Program-made: the position numbers and the translations under genes
The notes under the pieces: model-generated
Seen by the model: the letters and a program-made list of their open reading frames with translations, nothing else
What the model was told of the DNA's origin: nothing
Database searches by the model: none
Assembly (NCBI RefSeq): GCF_027622855.1
Contig: NZ_JAPZVR010000001.1
Coordinates: 603,271 to 638,853, forward strand
Origin: Glycomyces algeriensis
GTDB lineage: Bacteria; Actinomycetota; Actinomycetes; Mycobacteriales; Micromonosporaceae
Direction: 5' to 3'
DNA length: 35,583 nucleotides
Part shown: positions 7,946 to 15,830 of the stretch, in pieces
Layout of the letters: each line of letters starts with the position of its first letter
Numbering within the stretch: the stretch's first letter is position 1

Positions 7946-8590
7946 TCAGTTCAGGCGTCCCCAGAGGTCGTACGGGTTCGGCCCGGGGCGGAACCCATGC
8001 GCCTCTGCCATCTGTGCCGCCTCACGGAAGCCGCGGGCGATGGCCGAGGGTTCGTGGGCGTCGCTGCCGAATGTCACGGCGTCTCCGCCTTCTTCGCGCC
8101 ACCATCGCAGAATGGTCGCGTGCAGCGGTATGCGGGTGCTGATCTCCAGCGCCCTGCCCGACTGGGCGGTGGCCCGCAGCGCGAAGCGGAACTCCTCCTC
8201 GAACGCTGAGAGTTCGAACGGTCCGGCTGTCTGCTGCGGCCAGTAGCGGATCGGATAGTCGATGTGGGCCAGCACGGAGAACACGTCACTTTCGCTGACC
8301 AGCTTGGCCACCTCGGACACGTAGGCCCGGACGACCTCCGTCGCCTCCCGGTGCTCGTACAGGCCCGGCGGCTCGGCGAACCTGTCCCCACCGGGAAGTG
8401 GCAGGCAGTGCAGGGAGCCGAGCACCCGGTCGAACCGGCCGGCACCGAGTACCTTCGCGATGGCCGCGGCGTGCCAATGCGGTTCGCCCATCTCCAAGCC
8501 GCTGAGGATCCGCAGCTCCGGGAACCGATCGCGGCACTCCTCGATCGCCTCCAGATACCCCAAGGCGTCGAATACCGGGGGAGTCAGCTG
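7946..8590 (-). pseudogene. PHP-domain (histidinol-phosphatase-like) protein, N-terminally truncated
   Basis: The C-terminal 205-215 residues of a PHP-family metallophosphatase. Recognisable parts are ILSGLEMGEPHWH, the metal-site RVLGSLHCLP, VLAHIDYPIRYW and the terminal FGSDAHEPSAIARGFREAA. The family's N-terminal metal motif (HxH, in a D.H.HS context) should lie about 60-80 residues upstream. The coding match stops near 8590 (QLTPPVFDALGYLEA), and the preceding sequence is unrelated with an in-frame stop. Without the first metal ligands it should be inactive. A TTG at 8563 could start a 205-residue product. It is probably a casualty of the rearrangement that left the IS701 fragment 30 bp away. 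Confidence 0.75.
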
Positions 8591-9050
8591 CCCCCCTGCG
8601 TGGACAGGGAAGCGAGATAGTCAGGTCTTGGAGACAGTCTGCTCGCCACATCAGTTGGCACGCCAACGATGTGAGCCGAGGCACCAGCGTCGCGCCGTGT
8701 ACCCGTGGGCACCGGGACGCCTCACCGGGCTCGCCCGCCTCTATGGCGAGATCACGCGCGCAGTCCACGATGAAGACTTCCATAACCACTTGTCAGAGTG
8801 GATATTCGACCCCAACATGCAAGCCCGCCGCTCCCGCTGCCAGCGACGAGGAGACCACCAACCGTCATGAGGTCACGAACTTCCGCCGCCGTACTACCCT
8901 GGCAGGTAGCCCCGACACCGCACCGGCCGAGCCTGCTCTCCTCTACAGAAAAGTCATAATGGAGTGTGGCCAAATGGCGGGAGGGCGCCGATGTTGGCGC
9001 CCTCCCACGACAGCCTGCGCAGGCCGGTTGCTTCTCTGGGAACGCTACCG
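8591..9050. other. no gene recognised apart from a terminator hairpin
   Basis: There are open frames on both strands, including a plus-strand one ending near 8870 with the stretch LYGEITRAVHDEDF, but no family is recognised and no start signal is seen. The only confident element is the hairpin at 8979-9006. Confidence 0.35.
8979..9006 (-). terminator. strong hairpin terminator of the small secreted protein gene
   Basis: A perfect 11-bp stem (GGGAGGGCGCC paired with GGCGCCCTCCC) with the loop GATGTT begins 45 bp beyond the minus-strand stop at 9051. The stem is long and GC-rich, and no long T-run follows. Confidence 0.7.
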
Positions 9051-9413
9051 TTAGTGCGAAATGATGTTGTAATCGCAGGTGCTGCAGCCCTTGTGGTTGG
9101 TTGTAGTGAAGTACACGCCGTTCAAGTGCGTGGAGCTGCTGACGGCGGCATAGCTGGCACTGCCGAACCATCCAGTGTTCACGACATCGTCATTCGAGTT
9201 GATGCCGTAGGCCCGCACATAGGCATGGCCTGCGCAGATATCAGTGGCTCTCGTGGTTGAAGCGGAAGTGTGGGTGCTCCGCCACGGGTACGTGCAGTTG
9301 GAACCTCGGACGATAGTTCCTGTGGCAAGGTGCGCCGCCGCAGGGGCGGCGAACGCGACAACCGCGATCAGGGCCGCAAGTGCGGCGCCCGCGCGCATGA
9401 GGAGAAGTTTCAT
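9051..9413 (-). CDS. small secreted protein of unknown function
   Basis: A 120-residue protein with a clear Sec signal peptide: MKLLLMR, a hydrophobic core LAALIAVVAFAAPAAA, then a probable cleavage after AHA/AAA near residue 27. The mature part of about 93 residues has four cysteines (SNCTYP, TDICAG, HKGCSTC), which could form two disulphides, and is rich in Ser, Thr and Asn. No domain is recognised. GGAAGG lies 11 nt upstream of the ATG, a loose ribosome site. A strong terminator follows. It is monocistronic and divergent from the lipoprotein gene. Size and cysteines would fit an extracellular effector, inhibitor or carbohydrate-binding peptide, but that is speculation. Confidence 0.75.
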   Translation of the reverse strand: MKLLLMRAGAALAALIAVVAFAAPAAAHLATGTIVRGSNCTYPWRSTHTSASTTRATDICAGHAYVRAYGINSNDDVVNTGWFGSASYAAVSSSTHLNGVYFTTTNHKGCSTCDYNIISH

Positions 9414-9555
9414 GTACTTGAGTGCCTTCCAGGGGGAGACGGTCGAATGTGAAAGCAACTCTGAAGCCGTTGGATCGTTCTCATCGTCGCGGCTCCTCAC
9501 CGGTCTGTCAAGAGAATCAGTATGCCGCGTAAAGGAAATGGGGCCGCTTGCGCAC

Positions 9556-9591
9556 TTGTGGACCATCGATGGAGGTTCTAGGCTGTTGGGC
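9556..9591 (+). promoter_or_regulatory. sigma70-like leaderless promoter of the lipoprotein gene
   Basis: TTGTGG (9556-9561), a 17-bp spacer and TAGGCT (9579-9584) are followed by 7 nt and the GTG at 9592. The only GGAGG (9571-9575) is 16 nt away, too far to serve that GTG, so a leaderless start is likely. Confidence 0.5.
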
Positions 9592-10617
9592 GTGAAACCC
9601 TTTGCTTGCACGCTCATGGTGCCGGTGTGCGCGATCGTGCTGCTGTCAGCGTGCGATGCCGGCCAACCGGAGACGATCGGTGCTGACGACATCGACCGGA
9701 TCGAAACCTCCCTGGTCAACGGGTCCGCCTTGCGCTGGGAACTGACCCAGGCCGAAGCCCGAGTGGCCACCGAATGCATGGAAGACCAAGGGTTCTTCGC
9801 CCATGAGACGAACCTGTTGCACGGAGGGATCGTGCCGCACCGGTTCGAGGGCTTCGCTTCCCCCTACAGTCGCATTCCGACAGTGGAACAGGCCGAGCAG
9901 TTCGGGTTCGGACAGTGGGTGGAGCTGAACTACACCCCTGAGTCGGCATCGATGCGCGAGGACTTGAACTATCTCGCCTATGTTGCAGGCGAACAGGGTT
10001 GGATGGACATGACGTCGCTCGACGCATACCAGGAGTGGAAGGAATCCGGCGAGGAATACCAGACCGAGTGGCTTGCCGCGTTCCTCGGGGAGGAACGAGC
10101 TGAGGCCCCGGCAGGCAAGGCCGATCAGTTGCCGTTCGGCGGTTGTGAGCTGGTCACGATCGAGGCGGTTTACGGTGAACCCGCGGTGGTGGAAACTGAG
10201 AGCGGCACGTACCTGACTAGGCCCGATCTGAATAGCCCGCTCACTTGGGTCGGTGACGGGGAGCTGTACCGGGAGCTGTCGGCGCAGTACGCCGAGCAGG
10301 AAGAGGGCTTCCTCGATTGTGTCGAGGACCGCGGCTACGGGGCGTGGCAGTTCGACGAGATGGGGATGCTGCCGGTCAGAGAGCAGCTTGCCGGGATGTA
10401 CAGCGACGCATCTGAGTCCGATGATCCGATGGCCTACGAGTTCGCCATGGCGAAGGACTTCGCCGAATGCGCCCAAGACTCTGGATTGCGGGACGAGGCC
10501 GAAGAGGCGTGGGCGATGCTGTACGTCGATCGACTTATCGACCGTGAGGCGGAAATCTTCGCCTGGGAGCAGCAGGTTGCGGACTATCTTGCGAGCGCGC
10601 AGGAATACCTCGCGTAA
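9592..10617 (+). CDS. putative lipoprotein of unknown function
   Basis: A 341-residue protein with a lipoprotein signal: hydrophobic VPVCAIVLLSAC with lipobox LSAC and the lipidated cysteine about 21 residues from the start. The mature protein is acidic and rich in Trp, Tyr and Glu. A motif C-x2-D-x-G recurs three times: ECMEDQGFF, DCVEDRGYG and ECAQDSGLR. This suggests two or three related helical units that share a cysteine position. No enzymatic motif is seen. The GTG at 9592 follows a leaderless promoter; a TTG at 9586 is 10 nt after GGAGG and is the alternative start. Exported lipoproteins of this general look are common in actinobacteria, but I cannot assign a function. Confidence 0.75.
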   Translation: MKPFACTLMVPVCAIVLLSACDAGQPETIGADDIDRIETSLVNGSALRWELTQAEARVATECMEDQGFFAHETNLLHGGIVPHRFEGFASPYSRIPTVEQAEQFGFGQWVELNYTPESASMREDLNYLAYVAGEQGWMDMTSLDAYQEWKESGEEYQTEWLAAFLGEERAEAPAGKADQLPFGGCELVTIEAVYGEPAVVETESGTYLTRPDLNSPLTWVGDGELYRELSAQYAEQEEGFLDCVEDRGYGAWQFDEMGMLPVREQLAGMYSDASESDDPMAYEFAMAKDFAECAQDSGLRDEAEEAWAMLYVDRLIDREAEIFAWEQQVADYLASAQEYLA

Positions 10618-10664
10618 CGCAGCGACCGATCGAACCAGGGCTGCCTCGGCTGGGGCGCGCGCGA

Positions 10665-11002
10665 TTGAGGCCGCCGCGATGCACTCCTTGGATGCTGCCC
10701 GCCTCGATTCCAGCGCGATCCACCTCGTCGTCGACGGGCACTCCGCCCACCGCGCCAAGAAGGTCGCCGAATGAGTCGCCGACCGGAACGACCGGATCGA
10801 GCCGCATTTCCTGCCCGCCTGCGCCCCGCACCTCAACCCCGACGAGCTGGCGGGCGCCGATCTGCAGCACACGCTCGCCGACCAGGTCATCACCGACCGG
10901 GCCCAGATGGAGCGATCGGTCCGGGCGTTCTTCCACCGCGTTCAGAAGCTCCCGACCCGTGTGCTCAGCTACTTCCAAGCGCCGCATACGAAGTACGTCA
11001 GC
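10665..11002 (+). mobile_element. IS630-family transposase, C-terminal remnant
   Basis: The sequence reads IHLVVDGHSAHRAKKVAE, then a TGA at 10772-10774, then VADRNDRIEPHFLPACAPHL with NPDELAGADLQH and a tail RVQKLPTRVLSYFQAPH. These are the second aspartate (VVDGH) and the third acidic residue region (LNPDEL) of IS630 DDE transposases. The TGA stands where the family usually has tryptophan (VAEWV), consistent with a TGG to TGA change. The N-terminal half is missing. It cannot be active. Confidence 0.8.
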
Positions 11003-11085
11003 TCAACCATCGAGTTCGACTGTGCGGTACTACGGTGGAGCGAATTCCTCCCGGAATCCGTCGGCCGCATTGTGAAGGAACGACC

Positions 11086-11592
11086 GTGACCCTACAGCGA
11101 CACTTCACCGCTTCCGTCTGCGTCTTCAATGACGAAGGCGCGATGCTGCTCGTCCACCACCGGAAGCTCGACCTTTGGCTCTACCCAGGTGGCCACATCG
11201 ATCCCAACGAGGCTCCGGACGAGGCCGCCAAACGCGAAGTGTTCGAGGAGACCGGAATCGAGGTGGAGATCATCGCGGAATCCCTTCCCCCCTACGCCAA
11301 CGTCACGGCCCTCATCCCGCCATGGCGCATCATCGAGGTAGCTACCGAAGACAAACACATCGGCTCTCACCATCACATCGACTTCGTCTACGTCGCCCGC
11401 GTTGCCCATCCGGGTGCCACGCGCGGCTCCGGACAATTCACCGTCGCCGAGGACGAAATCGTTGACTGCCGCTGGGTGCCAATCGACCGATTCGAGGACT
11501 ACAAGACGCCCTCCGTGCTCCCCGAGCTCGCCGCCGATGCTGCAGACTGGGCCGACCGAGTCCAACGATCGAACCCAACCTTCAACCAATAA
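11086..11592 (+). CDS. NUDIX hydrolase
   Basis: A 168-residue soluble protein with a complete Nudix box from about residue 39: GGHIDPNEAPDEAAKREVFE, followed by ETGIEV. This matches GX5EX7REUXEEXGU, so the Mg-binding glutamates are intact. Such enzymes hydrolyse nucleoside diphosphates linked to another group. The start is the GTG at 11086 because GAAGGAA (11074-11080) stands 5 nt before it. A His-rich segment (DKHIGSHHHIDFVY) follows the box and may shape the substrate pocket. It sits between two transposase remnants but appears whole. The substrate is unknown; house-cleaning or nucleotide-sugar hydrolysis are equally possible. Confidence 0.9.
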   Translation: MTLQRHFTASVCVFNDEGAMLLVHHRKLDLWLYPGGHIDPNEAPDEAAKREVFEETGIEVEIIAESLPPYANVTALIPPWRIIEVATEDKHIGSHHHIDFVYVARVAHPGATRGSGQFTVAEDEIVDCRWVPIDRFEDYKTPSVLPELAADAADWADRVQRSNPTFNQ

Positions 11593-11606
11593 GTTTCGGA
11601 TCAATA

Positions 11607-11735
11607 GCACAAACTGGGCATTTGATCGCGCTTAAACTCCTTGCATGCGACGACGACACTCGCCCACAGGACCGAGCTGATCTCGTTGCACTTGCCGCAG
11701 AGGCCAGCGCTGAGGACTGGATGCTCGCGCGAGAC
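11607..11735 (+). pseudogene. fragment resembling an AbiEii-type nucleotidyltransferase
   Basis: About 43 residues, TGHLIALKLLACDDDTRPQD followed by RADLVALAAEASAEDWMLAR. The pattern HLIALKL..DD..RPQD is the helical region of AbiEii/nucleotidyltransferase-type toxin proteins. No N-terminal nucleotidyltransferase core (GS..D.D) precedes it. The frame runs directly into an IS5-type transposase at 11736, so only a scrap survives, captured in-frame with the IS. Assignment is moderate because the fragment is short. Confidence 0.5.
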
Positions 11736-12161
11736 TCGAAGATCCACGACCTCACCGACCGGATCGGATTGCCCCTGGTTCTGGTTGTGTCCGCCGCCAA
11801 CCTCCACGACAGCCATGCGCTCGAGCCGCTCGTCCAGGGCATCCCGAAGATCCGGTCCCGGCGCGGGCCCAGGCGCCGCAAGCCTGCGAAACTCCACGCG
11901 GACAAGGCCTACGACATCCCCGATTGCCACCGGACACTGCGCGAACGGCGTATCGGTGATCGCATCGCTTGCCGCGGCATCAAATCCTCGACCAGGCTGG
12001 GCCGCGACCGCTGGGTCATCGAACGCACCATCGCCTGGCTCGGCGGCTACCGTCGCCTCACCCTCCAATACGAACGCCACGGTCACCTGTTCGCCGCATT
12101 CCTCGCCCTCGTCACAGCGATCACCTGCTACCAAAACTCACCAACTGAGACGCGCTCTTAG
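11736..12161 (+). mobile_element. IS5-family transposase, C-terminal part
   Basis: About 140 residues with the family features SKIHDLTDRIGLPLVLVVSA, ANLHDSHALEPLV, the second aspartate in LHADKAYD and the terminal RWVIERTIAWLGGYRRLTLQ. This corresponds to the second open reading frame of two-ORF IS5 elements. The first DDE aspartate and N-terminal DNA-binding half are absent, and the frame instead begins with the nucleotidyltransferase-like scrap. A TTG at 11622 would give a 179-residue chimera, with no evidence that it is made. It is an inactive remnant. Confidence 0.85.
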
Positions 12162-12453
12162 AGGTGCGCCAAGAGCACCTGGCACGTACCTTGCAGAGCC
12201 TCATCGTCGGCGATGGCGTCCAAACGGTCGCTGCGGCCCGGTTCCGCTAGCGCCGCCTTGACCCTGGCCACTGCTGGCACGGCGTGATGCTCGCCTGGCA
12301 AGGTGACTGCCGCCTCCGTTGAAGCCGCCACGACCCTGTCCAAACCTCGTTCCGGCGGCTGGAAATCGAGGACGATACAGGGTCGTCAGCTTTGCGTACC
12401 ATGGCGATCGACTGGCGGGGCAGAATCACCGCTGCCGACGAAGGGACATCCGC
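12162..12453. other. mostly non-coding, possible minus-strand gene fragment
   Basis: A minus-strand frame covering about 12158-12343 reads TEAAVTLPGEHHAVPAVARV and ends AIADDEALQGTCQVLLAHL. It has protein-like composition but no recognised family and no clear start, so it may be the end of a lost gene. The last 15 nt hold the AAGGGA ribosome site for the gene at 12454. Confidence 0.3.
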
Positions 12454-13179
12454 GTGACCACGATCTTCACCGTTTCCATCGACGCCGTCGAGGACACGAC
12501 CTTCCGCGGGAGAGTCCACCTCATCAACTCCGACGTGCCACGGGTGCCGCGGGAGCCGGAATTCCCACTCTCACTCCTGGCGGACCTGTGGTGGAGCCTG
12601 GACCACGGGTCCCTTCACAACGAGGAGGACGACGAGGACGGCGACCGCTGCCCATTCGACGAAGAGCGCGGCAAAGCGATCATCTCGAGCATGCGGCTCG
12701 GCACGGAACTCGGCCAGATCTTCGACCTCATTCTCGGCAGGAAGATCCGGGTCACCGAGGACGGATACCTGCTCGCGGACGACGACCGAACCGTGCTCGA
12801 ACCGAAGCGCAGAGCGGCCGACCTCTACAAGCTGGACGGCGGCAGCGGCTCCGACGGCATCTCAGACTTCGTGATGACCCCTGGCGACCAGACGGCGTTC
12901 ACCCGCCGCGCCGCGGCGGTCGTGACCGGCTACGAGGTCTCCGAATACCGGAACGTCCCGCTGCTGAGCGAGGTCGCCGCGGTCCAAGGACTGGAGCTGG
13001 AGGGGCCAGACGGACTCGCCGACCTGGACGACTACGACACCTGGGACGCGGTGCACGACCGGCCGCTCGTTGAATTCCCGTACGCCGAGATCACGGTGGC
13101 GGTCGCCGACCCGGGGTATCTGGAGCATCTGTCCGCCGGAATGCGCTGGTCGACGACCATGACCGGCCATGTCTGCTGA
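12454..13179 (+). CDS. hypothetical protein (241 aa)
   Basis: A soluble acidic protein with no signal peptide or membrane segment. The GTG at 12454 follows AAGGGA (12441-12446) by 7 nt and gives the N-terminus VTTIFTVSIDAVEDTTFRGR. An acidic cluster (NEEDDEDGD) lies near residue 55, and two motifs, LSLLADLWWSLDH and GQIFDLILGRKIRVTEDGYL, look like folded core. I do not recognise the family. Its size, acidity and setting among transposase scraps and other orphan small genes are compatible with an immunity-type or cargo gene, but nothing shows a partner toxin. Confidence 0.75.
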   Translation: MTTIFTVSIDAVEDTTFRGRVHLINSDVPRVPREPEFPLSLLADLWWSLDHGSLHNEEDDEDGDRCPFDEERGKAIISSMRLGTELGQIFDLILGRKIRVTEDGYLLADDDRTVLEPKRRAADLYKLDGGSGSDGISDFVMTPGDQTAFTRRAAAVVTGYEVSEYRNVPLLSEVAAVQGLELEGPDGLADLDDYDTWDAVHDRPLVEFPYAEITVAVADPGYLEHLSAGMRWSTTMTGHVC

Positions 13180-13496
13180 GCAGACGAGCATGGGCCCAGA
13201 CATTGTCATCAAGCGCTCGACCAGCTCGCTGCTTTCTCCGCTTGGACCGGTCGGTCGGACTCACTCATCACTTGACGTGCGCGTGGCCCTCAACGCCAAG
13301 CGCCACGATTCGAGCCGAGAGGCGGCCGATGACGTTCGCTCCAGCAGTGCTCGCGGACAAGGCGGCGCCGGCGACTGAGTGGTTGACGGCATCGGTGGCG
13401 CTGTTTATCGTCGGCGCAGAATCTCCAGAGCCGGGCAGGCTGCGGTCATGCTGCTCGGAGCGACCGACAGGAGGCCGGCGGCCCCAAGCGATCGCT
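13180..13496. other. no gene recognised
   Basis: Short frames occur on both strands (for example plus 13169-13378 and minus 13268-13564), but none has a convincing start signal, codon bias or motif. No repeat or hairpin of note is seen. Confidence 0.35.
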
Positions 13497-13766
13497 CTAG
13501 ACATGTTGCCAGTCAATGGAAGTCGGCCGTTCCCCCGCCGTTTCGTAGAACTCTTCGACCACAACGCTGACCATTTCGAGCGGGACTTGGGCCTCCGCAG
13601 GTGGCGTGGGGCGGTCGTTCACTGCCTTCCACTTGGACTGGACGAGGAAGAGCTTTCCCTCGGAGGTATAGATGCCGTCAACGCCGGAGTACTGCAACGC
13701 TGCACGGCCCTCACGCACGTTTGCGACGACATCCATCTTTCGCTCAGGGAACCCCTCAACGGTCAC
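13497..13766 (-). CDS. hypothetical protein, possibly the 3' part of a broken gene
   Basis: An 89-residue frame from a GTG at 13766: VTVEGFPERKMDVVANVREG, SGVDGIYTSEGKLFLVQSKW, ending SIDWQHV. The composition looks like genuine protein. The frame stays open and protein-like upstream of the GTG (RRVLPAFEDYQHLR) to a stop near 13856, but no start codon or ribosome site exists there. The simplest reading is that the coding sequence once began further upstream and was broken by a frameshift or deletion. The phrase LFLVQSKWKAV recalls the core strand of restriction-endonuclease-like folds (E/Q-x-K), but this is weak. Confidence 0.4.
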   Translation of the reverse strand: MTVEGFPERKMDVVANVREGRAALQYSGVDGIYTSEGKLFLVQSKWKAVNDRPTPPAEAQVPLEMVSVVVEEFYETAGERPTSIDWQHV

Positions 13767-13859
13767 ACGCAGGTGTTGATAATCCTCGAACGCCGGCAGA
13801 ACCCGTCGACTGGCGCGGGAGACGCATTGAACACGCCGCTCCGACGAGCGTTCACAAGC

Positions 13860-14024
13860 TCATGCACGCTCAGGATATTTCGCACGAACGAGCCGCGTGA
13901 CCGGATCCCAGTCGCCGCGGTCGAGCCATAGCCCCGGCTCGCTCGGGTTCGCGCGGACGGGATCGGTGGCGAGGGCCATCCTGAGCAGTGCGACCCAGGA
14001 TCGGTCGCGCACGTCGCAGCGCAC
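13860..14024 (-). CDS. small hypothetical ORF downstream of the 301-aa protein
   Basis: A 54-residue frame from a GTG at 14024: VRCDVRDRSWVALLRMALAT, DPVRANPSEPGLWLDRGDWD, ending RLVRAKYPERA. It begins 7 nt after the stop of the gene at 14031, in the same frame, and has strong third-position GC bias. It could be a small co-transcribed gene or the 5' piece of the broken gene continued at 13497-13850. No family is recognised. Confidence 0.35.
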   Translation of the reverse strand: MRCDVRDRSWVALLRMALATDPVRANPSEPGLWLDRGDWDPVTRLVRAKYPERA

Positions 14025-14030
14025 GTCCGT

Positions 14031-14936
14031 TCAGTCGGCCGGCGTAGCTGTTGTTCCACCCTTTGCCGCGCGGACCCGGCGCACCCACTCATACCCGGCG
14101 GTGTCCTCAGTCCCCAGTCGAAGGAACGCCGAATGTGGGCTGCGGCCTTGTAGCTCGATGCTGAAGCGACCGGCGCCGATATCGTGGAGCTGGAAGTCGC
14201 CCAAGGGATATCTGAGGATTGCCGGATGGCGCTCGCGCCACCTCCCGACGTCGGCAACCGCCACGGTCTCGCCGATGAGGGCAAACACCATAGTGGTCGC
14301 TGGATGCACATCGGCTTTCTCGCCCCATTCCATGTCGCCGGCATCGGACAGCTCGAAGTAGTGTGCCCACCCTTTGAGAAGTTCCGTTCCGTCGTGCTCC
14401 GGGACCGGCACCACGACCGCATCGGTTTCGCCCAGGGTGCCGTTCACGCTTGCCTGGATCTCGGCAACCGCTCGTTCAAGCAGGCGGATCTCGGTCGGCC
14501 CTCCTGGTTTGACACCCGGCGGTCGATCCACCACCCATTTGCTGATCACACCGGGCCGCCAGGGACGGAACGCCACTCTCCAAGGTGCGCCATCCACACT
14601 TGTCTGAAGTTCGTATGAGGGCAACTCGAGAAGGCGCGCGGCAACGAAGTCGATCACGCGGCCTCGCTGACCCGAGTCCAGGTCAATGGTGAGGGTGGCA
14701 GAGTCGCTAAAGATGATGTCGAGCGAAGGACCGCCGACCAGAGAGGCGATGTCGGTATAGCGAAAGCCCTTCAAGCCGTCCGGTGGCCCCGAGCGGACGT
14801 ACAGGGCCTCCGTACCACCACAGAGCTGCACCCGACCACCGTCCGGCAGTGTCCCCTGGGAGAGCAGGAGGATACGTTCACCCGGGAGAAGGATCGGACG
14901 CAGCCTTCGCTCCACCAAGCGTTCGAGAAATCCCAT
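14031..14936 (-). CDS. hypothetical protein (301 aa)
   Basis: A soluble protein starting MGFLERLVERRLRPILLPGE. Residues about 20-110 read like a beta-rich PH-like module (GERILLLSQGTLPDGGRVQL, then SGPPDGLKGFRYTDIASLVG, then LTIDLDSGQRGRVIDFVAAR). That is the style of actinobacterial proteins that test a membrane or metabolite signal, but no family can be named. The second half contains EIRLLERAVAEIQASV and a C-terminal beta region. The ATG at 14936 was chosen because TAGTTT stands 7 nt before it; a GTG at 14966 would add ten unlikely residues. The gene begins about 30 bp from an IS5 remnant on the opposite strand, so its native promoter may have been disturbed. Confidence 0.75.
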   Translation of the reverse strand: MGFLERLVERRLRPILLPGERILLLSQGTLPDGGRVQLCGGTEALYVRSGPPDGLKGFRYTDIASLVGGPSLDIIFSDSATLTIDLDSGQRGRVIDFVAARLLELPSYELQTSVDGAPWRVAFRPWRPGVISKWVVDRPPGVKPGGPTEIRLLERAVAEIQASVNGTLGETDAVVVPVPEHDGTELLKGWAHYFELSDAGDMEWGEKADVHPATTMVFALIGETVAVADVGRWRERHPAILRYPLGDFQLHDIGAGRFSIELQGRSPHSAFLRLGTEDTAGYEWVRRVRAAKGGTTATPAD

Positions 14937-14968
14937 GTGTTCCAAACTACTGACCCGGGTCAACACAT

Positions 14969-15114
14969 CGCTGGGCCGTCGAACGGACCATCGCCTGGCT
15001 CGGCGGCTACCGCCGACTCGCTCTCCGGTACAAGTGCCACGGATACCTCTTCGCCGCGTTCCTCGCCCTCGCGGCAGGAATCACCTGCTGCAAGAGGCTC
15101 GCTCGACTGCTTGA
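14969..15114 (+). mobile_element. second IS5-family transposase remnant (last 48 residues)
   Basis: The frame reads RWAVERTIAWLGGYRRLALR, YKCHGYLFAAFLALAAGITC, then CKRLARL. This is the C-terminal ERTIAWLGGYRRL block of IS5 transposases. It is related to the larger fragment at 11736-12161 but differs at many residues (KCHGY for ERHGH), so it comes from a different copy. Everything upstream of the terminal block is missing. Confidence 0.8.
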
Positions 15115-15162
15115 AGCCGTTATACCGTGGCCAGCAGTATTTTGGCCCATCTGCATCCACCT

Positions 15163-15417
15163 TCATGATGCGAACCGGCACCTTTTGAAACCTCTGGAGC
15201 AACGTGCCGGTTTCGGCCCTGTGCTTCGGCACAGGTCGGCACGCGGCACGAGTCCGACTGCGCAAGCACCGACGCGAACGAACACGCCAGGGGGTCCGAG
15301 GGCGACAATCGTGCCAATATCGGCGTCGGGATGCTGCGCCCACGCATCGAGCTTGACCTGGACCTGGAAGTTGTGGTCATCCAGCCGGCGGACCACACCA
15401 GTGAAGTCCTCACCAAC
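15163..15417 (-). pseudogene. possible S1-like RNA-binding domain remnant
   Basis: The minus-strand frame contains VGEDFTGVVRRLDDHNFQVQ and then IGTIVALGPPGVFVRVGACA, VGLVPRADL. This follows the S1-fold pattern G.V..I...GVFV..G...GLV..SDL. After RADL the frame becomes Cys/Arg-rich, while the next frame continues plausibly as GTLLQRFQKVPVRIMKVDAD, so a frameshift near 15240 is likely. No start codon or ribosome site is evident. It is either a decayed gene or a chance resemblance. Confidence 0.35.
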
Positions 15418-15652
15418 GCTCCTCGGACTCCGGTTCGGTCGGCGCGGTTGTCGTCGGAGAGCGGCCGCCGATCGGTGTGCCCGGGGGAGCGCACGGAGGA
15501 TCTCTGATCGCTCGCTGGGTTTCGTGCCGCGCAAGGCCATCCAGGCGACGAAGGCACGTAGCAGGACCGAGGAGATCGCAGCGGCGGCAAACCAGGGCCG
15601 AGAGTCGAAACGTCCATTACCTGTTGCATCCGTGGCTCATGGAACCGAAATC

Positions 15653-15669
15653 CACAGTTTGACACTGTG
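15653..15669. repeat. small inverted repeat CACAGT-N5-ACTGTG
   Basis: CACAGT and ACTGTG flank TTGAC. It lies in the gene-poor stretch 15418-15830 with no gene directly attached, and could be an operator half-pair or part of a lost element end. Confidence 0.3.
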
Positions 15670-15729
15670 AGTGCCTACCTTTGATGTCGAATCTCATCGG
15701 ACGTTTGTAGCCCTGCGACCGAGCCTCGA

Positions 15730-15773
15730 GGGGACACTTTGTTCCCCCTAGTTCATGGGGACAGACTGTCCCC
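15730..15773. repeat. tandem GGGGACA...TGTCCCC palindromes
   Basis: Two palindromes lie 27 bp apart. The left, GGGGACACTTTGTTCCCC at 15730-15747, is imperfect. The right, GGGGACAGACTGTCCCC at 15757-15773, is perfect around a central A. They sit 58 bp beyond the stop of the DUF4279 gene, in otherwise gene-free sequence. Repeated sites of this type occur at the ends of some insertion sequences and in operators for dimeric regulators; no transposase is attached here, so either is inference. Confidence 0.5.
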
Positions 15774-15830
15774 TTGGGTTGGTGACACCCTGCAGCGTCG
15801 AAACCGCGGTACGCTGGCCGACACTACGCT

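Noticed and set aside
8671-8870. Possible enzyme fragment containing LYGEITRAVHDEDF
   Set aside because: It is too short, has no start signal and matches no family I know; composition alone is not enough.
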